The notes under the pieces are model-generated. The model was not told the origin of the DNA and did not search any database. It saw only the letters and a list, made by a program, of their open reading frames with translations. A stretch of 64,000 bases of DNA from Balneola sp. (GTDB lineage: Bacteria; Bacteroidota; Rhodothermia; Balneolales; Balneolaceae): positions 350,551-414,550 of the forward strand of contig JAEPNB010000001.1 of assembly GCA_017643645.1 (NCBI GenBank), given 5' to 3'. A program made the translations under genes and the position numbers. Below, one piece after another: positions 8,176 to 15,615 of this stretch (its first letter is position 1; the number at the start of each line of letters is the position of its first letter).

Positions 8176-11100
8176 ATGATAAATAAAATAATATCGTTCT
8201 CAATAAAGAATAAGTTCATTATTGGCTTATTCATTTTAACCTTAATTGGAGTTGGAACATACTCCATGATGACCATTAATTTGGGTTCTGTACCTGATAT
8301 CACGAATAATCAGGTTCAGGTAATTACCGTTTCGCAGAATTTAGCTACCGAAGATATTGAGCAATTCGTGACGTATCCGGTAGAACTGGCAATGGGAAAT
8401 CTTCCCGGGGTAACCGAAATCCGATCTGTTTCGAGATTCGGCCTGTCAGTGGTTACTATCGTCTTTGAAGATGACATGGGCACGTATCTGCCCCGTCAAT
8501 TAGTGCAAGAAAAACTCAATGAAGTTAAAGAAGACATTCCCGAAAAGTTCGGTTCTCCGAACATGGGACCTATCACAACCGGGTTAGGAGAAATCTATCA
8601 ATACACCATCGTTCCCCAACCGGGCTTTGAAGATGAATATTCACCTACTGAATTGAGAACCATTCAAGACTGGATCGTTAAACGCCAAATGACCTTGGTT
8701 GAAGGAGTTGTTGAAGTAAATTCATTTGGGGGAAGTATCAAACAATACGAAGTAGCGATTGATCCCGACAAATTGAATGCTATGGGAGTTACCATTTCGG
8801 AAGTATATGATGCCCTTGCCATGAACAATGTAAATACTGGTGGAGCTTACATCGAGAAAAATAAAATGGCGAATTTTATCCGAGGAGAAGGGTTGATTAG
8901 ATCTTTAGATGATATCGGTAGTATTGTAATAAAAAACGAAGATGGAATTCCTGTTCTTATCAATGACGTTGCCGAAAAAGTACAATTTGGTACACAAACC
9001 CGATATGGAGCATTTACACAAGATGGACACGAAGCTGTTGGTGGAATGGTTCTTATGCTTAAAGGAGCAAATCCTAATGATGTTATTCAAAATGTAAAAG
9101 AGCGAATAGAAAGTGTGCAAACTTCTCTGCCAGAAGGACTGAAAATTGAACCTTTTTTGGATAGAAGTAATCTTATTGCACGAACTACAAGCACCGTTTC
9201 CAAAAATTTAATTGAAGGAGCATTAATTGTAGTATTTGTTTTAGTGATCTTACTCGGAAGTTTACGAGGAGGCTTAGTTACAGCCTCTCTTATCCCTTTA
9301 TCGTTACTTTTTGCTTTTATTATGATGAAGGCAACCGGAGTTTGGGCAAACTTGATGAGTCTCGGAGCCATAGATTTCGGAATTATTGTTGACGGGGCTG
9401 TCATCATTGTGGAAGGTACGGTACACGAGATAGAAAAAAGAGTAAAATCCGGCAAAGGTAAGTTTGGCAAGAAGCAAATGGATGAGATTACCTACAAAGC
9501 TAGCAGTACCATGATGAATTCTGCCTTTTTCGGCCAATTAATTATACTCATCGTATTTGCCCCAATTCTATTTCTTGAAGGCGTAGAAGGTAAAATGTTC
9601 CGCCCGATGGCCTTTACTTTTGGCTATGCAGTGATAGGAGCTATTATTCTTTGCCTTACCTACGTTCCTATGATTTCATCATTAGCTATGAAGCCTTCTA
9701 CCAATAAAAATGGATGGGTTGCTCGATTTGAACAGGCACTCGAAAAATTGAGTAATAAGCTCATTGGAGCACTTCAACGTGTTTACAATCCTCTTTTAGA
9801 ATTAGCATTAAAGAGAAAGTTAATTGTAATTAGTGCCGCTGTGATTCTGTTTTTAGCATCACTATTTACCTTTTCCCGCATGGGTGGTGAATTTATTCCT
9901 CAACTGGATGAAGGTGATATTGCCATGCAAGCATTAATAAGACCCGGAAGTGGATTAAGTGAATCCATTGATATCTCTACAAAAACACAGGATATTTTAT
10001 TAAATAATTTTCCTGAGATTAAAACTGTGGTATCTCGAATTGGTGTAGCGGATATCCCTACTGACCCTATGCCTATGGATATCGCAGATATGGCAATTAT
10101 CTTAGAAAAAGACAAAACCAAATGGACAACGGTATCTACTAAAGACGATTTAATTGCTGAAATTAAAGAGAAGCTGGACCAAGAGCTTACAGGAGTTAAT
10201 TTGGTATTCAGCCAACCAGTGGAACTGCGATTCAATGAGTTAATTACAGGAGTCCGAGAAGATGTAGCCGTGAAACTGTATGGCGACGATCTTGACATTC
10301 TTGCTCAAAAAGCTGAAGAAATGTCCTCTCTTATTCAAACTGTGCCTGGTGTTGGGGATGTAAACCCCGAAAAAACAGCGGGGCTTCCACAGATGACAGT
10401 GAGATATAATCGACAGAAAGTAGCTCAATATGGCCTTAACATAACCAAACTTAACGATTACGTAAGTACGGCTTTTGCGGGCGGTACAGCAGGCGTTGTA
10501 TTCGAAGGAGAGCGAAGATTTGACTTAGTTGTTCGTTTTGACGAAGCGAACCGTCAAAGTATCGAAGATTTACGTTCACTATATATTGATCTGCCGAGCG
10601 GTTCACAAGTGCCTATAGAAGAAATCGCAGATATCAGCTACCAACCCGGCCCCATGCAGATTTCCCGTGATAACACATTCCGGCGAACATCTGTCGGTAT
10701 AAACACCCGCGGTAGGGATGTAGAATCTGTAGTTACGGATATTCAGCAAAAACTGGATGCAGAATTAGAGCTTCCCGTAGGTTACTACATCACTTATGGT
10801 GGAGAATTTGAAAATCTGCAACGTGCAAAAAGCAGATTATCAATTGTTGTACCAATTGCCCTGTTTCTGATCTTTATCCTGCTCTATTTTGCACTGAATT
10901 CATTCTCTCAATCGGTCATGATTTATCTGGCTATACCATTGGCAGCAATTGGAGGAATATTCTTCCTGGCACTCAGAGATATGTCGTTTAGTATTTCTGC
11001 GGGAGTGGGCTTTATTGTGCTCTTTGGAGTTGCGGTACTCAATGGACTCGTACTCATAAGTCGATTTAATTCATTAAAAGAAGAAGGAGTAACTGATTTG

Positions 11101-12576
11101 AAAGAACGGATTTTAATAGGAACTAAAGAAAGACTTCGCCCCATTTTATTAACGGCTATTGCAGCTATTATGGGATTCACTCCCATGGCTTTTTCAGCCT
11201 CCGCCGGTGCCGAGGTTCAGCGACCTTTAGCAACTGTTGTAATTGGTGGATTAATTAGTGCAACTTTGCTTACACTGATAATACTTCCTGTTTTGTATTC
11301 TTTTGTTGAAAAAAGAAACCTGAAAAAGTTAAAGAGAAAATCAATTACGGCTTCTTTGGCTCTTTTAATGGCGTCCGGAAGTTTGTTTATGTCAAACGTG
11401 ACACAAGCACAGCCGGTGCAAACAACTAATTTCCAAGAGCTTTCTTTAGAGCAAGCTGTTAAAAAAGCAATGGATAACTATCCGGCTATAAAAGCAGCAC
11501 AACTTGAGATAGAAAGTCAACAGGCACTCCGAAAAACTGCTTGGGAAATTGGTGATACTCAGGTGTTCACCGGTAAGGAAGAAGTGGGCAATGGTTCAGA
11601 TGGAGTTAAAACTAAATTTGGAGTCTCTCAGGAGTTTGACCTTTTGGGAATCCCCTCCCGCTTAAAGCTTCAAAAAGAAAACGAACAGCTTGCAGAGCAA
11701 AGTGCCGAACTCACTTACGTTCAGGTAGAATTGATGGTAAAGCAAAACTGGGCGGATGTTTTCAGTGCAAAGCGAAAATATAATGTACTGGATAAGTTAT
11801 TTGCACAGTTTACTGATATTTCCAGAGCCGCAGAACTACGCCTTGAAACGGAAGCCACTTCCAGATTGGAATATCTTTCAACACTAAATCAGGCTAACAA
11901 AATTAAGATTCAAAAAGAACAAGCCTTCAGAGACTATCTGAGTGCTGTTCGGAAACTTAATAAATGGTTTGAAGGCGATTCTCTTTATACGGTAAAAAAT
12001 GTATCGGTTGAAGAGTTAGATGAACCAATCAATTTTAATAAAGATGCTCTTAATAATCATCCTTATTTAACTATGATGGAGCAAAAAGTTGAGGTGGCTG
12101 AAGCAGTGGTTAAGAAAGATCAAAGTCGGTTTCTGCCAAAATTTAGTGCGAGTTATGGATTTCAGGAAATCGCAAATCAATCCGGTTTCTACAAATATGA
12201 GTTGGGTGTTCGTTTCCCTTTACTTTTTTGGGGAAATCTTGGAAAAACGCAATCCTCTAAAATCCAAACTAATATTGCCCGCCAAAACCTTAATCAGGCT
12301 CAAAAAGAGTTGAACAGTATGTACAACAGTATGCAGGAAAACTACTTAAAGTGGCTTAATTCCTGGGAATATTATAAAGAAGAAGCACTGCCTCTGGCAG
12401 AAGAACAACGAAAAGGTGCACTCACCGCTTATAAAGAAGGAGCTATTGACTACGTAATGTTTCTTCAAAATATCAGAGATGCCATACAGATAGAGGTAGA
12501 TTCATGGGACGCTTTCAGTAATTATCTGAATAGTAGATATGAATTAGAATACTACCTGAATACTTCTAACAAGTAA
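8176..12576 (+). CDS. czcA: CzcA RND metal pump fused to a TolC-like outer-membrane factor
   Basis: One 1466-residue polypeptide joins two parts of a tripartite efflux machine. Residues ~1-1045 are a heavy-metal RND pump whose TM4 carries DFGIIVDGAVIIVE (~399-412). This is the HME1 pattern with the Asp/Asp/Glu residues known to be needed in Cupriavidus CzcA for Co/Zn/Cd. After the last TM, residues ~1056-1080 form a signal-like segment ending VTQAQ. It would let the C-terminal OEP part (~1085-1466, coiled-coil rich, LSLEQAVKKAMDNYP) cross the inner membrane. Such fusions are known in Bacteroidota. The CzcB adaptor follows after 23 nt. Cleavage at the internal signal is possible and unproven. 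Confidence 0.93.
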   Translation: MINKIISFSIKNKFIIGLFILTLIGVGTYSMMTINLGSVPDITNNQVQVITVSQNLATEDIEQFVTYPVELAMGNLPGVTEIRSVSRFGLSVVTIVFEDDMGTYLPRQLVQEKLNEVKEDIPEKFGSPNMGPITTGLGEIYQYTIVPQPGFEDEYSPTELRTIQDWIVKRQMTLVEGVVEVNSFGGSIKQYEVAIDPDKLNAMGVTISEVYDALAMNNVNTGGAYIEKNKMANFIRGEGLIRSLDDIGSIVIKNEDGIPVLINDVAEKVQFGTQTRYGAFTQDGHEAVGGMVLMLKGANPNDVIQNVKERIESVQTSLPEGLKIEPFLDRSNLIARTTSTVSKNLIEGALIVVFVLVILLGSLRGGLVTASLIPLSLLFAFIMMKATGVWANLMSLGAIDFGIIVDGAVIIVEGTVHEIEKRVKSGKGKFGKKQMDEITYKASSTMMNSAFFGQLIILIVFAPILFLEGVEGKMFRPMAFTFGYAVIGAIILCLTYVPMISSLAMKPSTNKNGWVARFEQALEKLSNKLIGALQRVYNPLLELALKRKLIVISAAVILFLASLFTFSRMGGEFIPQLDEGDIAMQALIRPGSGLSESIDISTKTQDILLNNFPEIKTVVSRIGVADIPTDPMPMDIADMAIILEKDKTKWTTVSTKDDLIAEIKEKLDQELTGVNLVFSQPVELRFNELITGVREDVAVKLYGDDLDILAQKAEEMSSLIQTVPGVGDVNPEKTAGLPQMTVRYNRQKVAQYGLNITKLNDYVSTAFAGGTAGVVFEGERRFDLVVRFDEANRQSIEDLRSLYIDLPSGSQVPIEEIADISYQPGPMQISRDNTFRRTSVGINTRGRDVESVVTDIQQKLDAELELPVGYYITYGGEFENLQRAKSRLSIVVPIALFLIFILLYFALNSFSQSVMIYLAIPLAAIGGIFFLALRDMSFSISAGVGFIVLFGVAVLNGLVLISRFNSLKEEGVTDLKERILIGTKERLRPILLTAIAAIMGFTPMAFSASAGAEVQRPLATVVIGGLISATLLTLIILPVLYSFVEKRNLKKLKRKSITASLALLMASGSLFMSNVTQAQPVQTTNFQELSLEQAVKKAMDNYPAIKAAQLEIESQQALRKTAWEIGDTQVFTGKEEVGNGSDGVKTKFGVSQEFDLLGIPSRLKLQKENEQLAEQSAELTYVQVELMVKQNWADVFSAKRKYNVLDKLFAQFTDISRAAELRLETEATSRLEYLSTLNQANKIKIQKEQAFRDYLSAVRKLNKWFEGDSLYTVKNVSVEELDEPINFNKDALNNHPYLTMMEQKVEVAEAVVKKDQSRFLPKFSASYGFQEIANQSGFYKYELGVRFPLLFWGNLGKTQSSKIQTNIARQNLNQAQKELNSMYNSMQENYLKWLNSWEYYKEEALPLAEEQRKGALTAYKEGAIDYVMFLQNIRDAIQIEVDSWDAFSNYLNSRYELEYYLNTSNK

Positions 12577-12599
12577 TTAATTTTTTAAAAAACAATATC

Positions 12600-13811
12600 A
12601 TGAATATCCAACAAACAAATATAACCTTACTAATCCTTCTTCTTTCTTTTTTTGCGGCTTGCAACACATCAAAAGTTAAAGATAACGAAGCCATAGAAAC
12701 CGAAAATGCATCACTAATGCAGAGTGAAGAAAATGAAGAAGCAAATGCTGCACACCTTTCGCAACTAAAATTTAACAGTCTTGAAATGAATATTAATACG
12801 CTTCCAACCCGTAATCTTTCAGGCATCATAAAGGCAAACGGGCAGCTGGAAGTACCTCCACAACATGAGGCTACCGTAACTGCAATTTTAGGAGCTAATG
12901 TTACTTCCATTGAAGTTATTGAAGGAGATAAAGTTACTAAAAATCAGGTGCTGGCTTACGCAGCTCATCCTAATCTTACCAATATCCAAACACAATACGT
13001 GCGTACGTACGAGCAAATGTTGTATCTGGAAAAAGAACTTGCACGGCAACAAAGATTATATGAAGGAGAAGTTGGTTCCGGTCAAACACTCCAGAAAACA
13101 CAAGCAGAGCACAAAGCTACGGTTGCAGAAGTTAAGGGGTATGAGGCGCAGTTAAAGCAATTGAGTTTGAGCGTTGAAAAAATCAGAAATGGAAATATTT
13201 ACGGGACGGTGCCCATTGTAAGTCCTATTGACGGATACATTGAAGACGTTGATATTCAAATCGGACAATACGTTGAACCACAAACTGAATTATTTATGAT
13301 CGTTAATAACGAACATATACATGCTGATTTGATGGTTTTTGAAAAAGATGTGTATCAGGTTAAAAAGGGACAGAAAGTTTCTTTTACTGTCCAATCTGTC
13401 CCTGATGGAAGATTAACAGGGAAAATATACTCCGTAGGAAAGCAGTTCGAGCAAAACCCGAAAGCAGTTCATGTACATGCCGAGATTGATCAGAAAGAAG
13501 GGTATTTAATACCGGGAATGTATATCAACGGTAACATCTATACCACAGACAAAGAAGTGTTTGCCTTACCCGAGAGTGCCATCATTGAAGACGAAGGTAA
13601 AACGTATATGTTTAGTGCCGAAGAGCATCAGGAAAATGGAGAAACAGAATGGGAATTTACGCCGATTGAGATAAAAACTGGCCTGGAAAAAGACGGATGG
13701 GTGGAAGTGAAGTTATTAGAAACTTTACCATCAGACACAAAAGTTGCATGGAATAACGCTTATTCCCTTATTGCTGAGATGAAGAAAAGTCAGACTTCTC
13801 ACGGTCATTAA
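12600..13811 (+). CDS. czcB: CzcB-type RND efflux adaptor lipoprotein
   Basis: Periplasmic membrane fusion protein paired with the upstream CzcA-TolC fusion. The 403-residue product has a lipoprotein signal with Cys21 after LLSFFAA and an acidic linker. The barrel-sandwich lipoyl-like part (~75-130 and ~190-225) flanks a coiled-coil hairpin (~130-185). A beta-barrel domain and a membrane-proximal domain ending in HGH follow. It lacks the CPICGM metal-binding domain found in the Cus adaptor at the left edge. It sits 23 nt after czcA, so co-transcription is likely. Family assignment is firm. Confidence 0.9.
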   Translation: MNIQQTNITLLILLLSFFAACNTSKVKDNEAIETENASLMQSEENEEANAAHLSQLKFNSLEMNINTLPTRNLSGIIKANGQLEVPPQHEATVTAILGANVTSIEVIEGDKVTKNQVLAYAAHPNLTNIQTQYVRTYEQMLYLEKELARQQRLYEGEVGSGQTLQKTQAEHKATVAEVKGYEAQLKQLSLSVEKIRNGNIYGTVPIVSPIDGYIEDVDIQIGQYVEPQTELFMIVNNEHIHADLMVFEKDVYQVKKGQKVSFTVQSVPDGRLTGKIYSVGKQFEQNPKAVHVHAEIDQKEGYLIPGMYINGNIYTTDKEVFALPESAIIEDEGKTYMFSAEEHQENGETEWEFTPIEIKTGLEKDGWVEVKLLETLPSDTKVAWNNAYSLIAEMKKSQTSHGH

Positions 13812-13831
13812 TTAAGGAATAGAAATAAAGA

Positions 13832-13862
13832 TCCTTGACCGGTAGAAAAAACCGGTTAAGGA
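13832..13862 (+). promoter_or_regulatory. Strong intercistronic hairpin between czcB and PII-like gene
   Basis: TCCTTGACCGGT (13832-13843) pairs with ACCGGTTAAGGA (13851-13862) at 11 of 12 positions across a 7-nt A-rich loop. No T-tract follows, so a simple intrinsic terminator is unlikely. An mRNA-processing or stabilising hairpin, or a DNA operator, fits better. Confidence 0.55.
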
Positions 13863-13881
13863 CAAACTAAATATCAGAATT

Positions 13882-14214
13882 ATGAAAGAAATAAAAGCAT
13901 TTATAAAACCCAAACGTGTACAGATTGTAGTAGAATCATTAAAAGAAGAAGGCTTCGACAGTGTTACATTATCTAAAGGTGAAGGAACAGGAGCCTACAA
14001 AAATCCTGACGCTTCTCCATCTTTGGACTTTCACTTTACAGACAGCCCGATTGTAAAATTAGAGCTTGTTTGCCACAATGAGGAGGTAGGAACTGTGATA
14101 GCTCTTATCTGTAAGCATGCTAAAACAACGAACCCTGCTGATGGGATTATTTATGTAACAGATATAAAAGAAGCATATCGGGTAAAAAACGGAGAGCCTT
14201 TGCATCTTGTATAA
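13882..14214 (+). CDS. PII-like signalling protein of the metal-efflux-linked type
   Basis: The 110-residue product is a PII/GlnB-fold protein. It opens MKEIKAFIKPKRVQIVVESL like the PII beta1-alpha1 unit, and ends NPADGIIYVTDIKEAYRVKNGE, matching the PII C-terminal GDGKIFV...RIRTGE region. The T-loop region (GEGTGAYKN) lacks the usual uridylylation tyrosine context. PII paralogs (PII-NG) beside CusABC-type operons are a known group. A trimer that binds a nucleotide or metal and tunes the pump is the likely role. It lies 70 nt after czcB behind a strong hairpin. The regulated partner is inferred. Confidence 0.78.
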   Translation: MKEIKAFIKPKRVQIVVESLKEEGFDSVTLSKGEGTGAYKNPDASPSLDFHFTDSPIVKLELVCHNEEVGTVIALICKHAKTTNPADGIIYVTDIKEAYRVKNGEPLHLV

Positions 14215-14239
14215 ACCTAACACTTAAAATTTTATATCT

Positions 14240-14596
14240 ATGTTTAAACCTAAAGAAATAAAAAAAAGAATAAGAACACCTTTAGTTTTTATAGCTTTAA
14301 TTTTAATAAGCTTAACTATCTTACAATTTTGTGGAAAGGAAAAAGATACTGTTTTAGTTAGTTCGGGAACTTATACCGGCATAGTTACTGATGCGGTTGA
14401 ACCTGCACGGGAATTCTATCTAAAACTAAATGATGATTCTTTAGTTCGTTTAAATTTTATTGGTGAAACTACACTTAAAAAAAACGAAGAAACAGTTCCT
14501 TTTTCTGAGTTAAAAGAAGGCACAAAAGTTGAAGTTGAGCTTGAAAAAATGGAAGATAAAATGGCTCCAATCTCTGTTAAAATTTTAGATAAATAG
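14240..14596 (+). CDS. Small membrane-anchored periplasmic protein, unknown function
   Basis: Not recognised. The 118 residues comprise a basic N-terminus and one hydrophobic segment (~13-31) ending in ILQFCGKEKD. That resembles a lipobox only weakly, because Phe precedes Cys. A compact beta-rich domain (~40-118) follows, with alternating charged and hydrophobic residues and the stretch LKEGTKVEVELEKMEDKMAP, reminiscent of OB-like folds. It is 25 nt after the PII-like gene and probably part of the same transcript. A role in metal efflux is only implied by position. Confidence 0.6.
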   Translation: MFKPKEIKKRIRTPLVFIALILISLTILQFCGKEKDTVLVSSGTYTGIVTDAVEPAREFYLKLNDDSLVRLNFIGETTLKKNEETVPFSELKEGTKVEVELEKMEDKMAPISVKILDK

Positions 14597-14650
14597 TTTT
14601 CATTCATTACATATCAAAAACGTTCTTAAGACACCTTAAAACAGAATGCA

Positions 14651-15421
14651 GTGAATAAAAAAAAATTACTTTATTTTATCCTTTGTGGAATAGTCATTGG
14701 TGTATTTATAATACAACCCTTGGCTATTACACTTCAAATATTTGACATTCAAGGAGATTACGGAAGTTGGGGGGAACTTCTGCTTACTTCTTATCAGCAG
14801 GTGCTTGGTTCCTGGGATTTAGACCAGACTATTACTAAAGCTTTATTTGGTTTGTTTGGTGTAACTCTGTCAATTATATATATGTTTAGACAAAAAATAT
14901 TCAAATCTAACAGTTTTCAAGAAAAGCTTAAAGAGATAAAAAAATTGATTGAGACTGGAGAAAACCAACAAGTAGAATTCAAATCTACCTTGAGGTGGGA
15001 CTTAAGACAATCTAAGACAAATAAAGCTTTGGAGTACACTGTAGCAAAAACAATTGCCGGGTTTATGAATACCCAGGGAGGACATCTTTTTATTGGCATT
15101 GATGATGATGGAAACCTTCTTGGTTTACAGGAAGATTATGCAACTCTGAAGAAACCAGATAGAGATAGCTTTGAACAATATATTATGCAATTAGTATCTA
15201 CTAAGTTAGGTACTAATTTTTGCTCTAATGTAGAGGTATCTTTATTCCAAATGGATGGCGTTGATATCTGCCATCTTTTTATCTTAAAAAGCGACTCACC
15301 AGTATATCTGCGAGATAATGACCGTTCTTATTTTTATATCCGTACAGGTAATGGCACACGAGAGCTTGACATACCTGAAGCACTCAAGTATATCAATAAA
15401 AATCTAACACGGAAAAAATAA
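14651..15421 (+). CDS. Membrane protein with AlbA_2 (Schlafen-type) domain
   Basis: A GTG start gives 256 residues. Two transmembrane segments (~4-24 and ~55-75) are followed by a linker and an AlbA_2 domain (~100-250). Family signature runs are QQVEFKSTLRWD, AKTIAGFMNTQGGHLFIGID and DDGNLLGLQEDY. AlbA_2 domains are usually found in cytoplasmic regulators or divergent ATPases. Here the domain is tethered to the inner membrane with no C-terminal helicase or HTH. It closes the czc gene run, 54 nt after the preceding gene. Biochemical role unknown; nucleic-acid binding is a family-based guess. Confidence 0.75.
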   Translation: MNKKKLLYFILCGIVIGVFIIQPLAITLQIFDIQGDYGSWGELLLTSYQQVLGSWDLDQTITKALFGLFGVTLSIIYMFRQKIFKSNSFQEKLKEIKKLIETGENQQVEFKSTLRWDLRQSKTNKALEYTVAKTIAGFMNTQGGHLFIGIDDDGNLLGLQEDYATLKKPDRDSFEQYIMQLVSTKLGTNFCSNVEVSLFQMDGVDICHLFILKSDSPVYLRDNDRSYFYIRTGNGTRELDIPEALKYINKNLTRKK

Positions 15422-15615
15422 CTATGAATAGAAAAAGAAAGCAAAGAACATATTTAAACTCCTAATTGATTCCAGAGCAATTTAGATACAATTACATAGC
15501 ATTTACTGCCAATATTGAACCTCGACGAGTTGTGTAACAATTTAGTTTAGTATAGTAAAAGTAGGTTATCATTTTGTTGAGTTTAAAATTTTATAACTAA
15601 CAAAGCACAATACAC

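Noticed and set aside
9087..9470. Long antisense frames within czcA
   Set aside because: They mirror the transmembrane part of czcA in the reverse frame and show no domain, start site or separate promoter.
15422..15615. Riboswitch or metal-sensing RNA ahead of the P1B-4 ATPase gene
   Set aside because: The stretch is AT-rich and I could find no stable multi-stem structure or known motif by eye.
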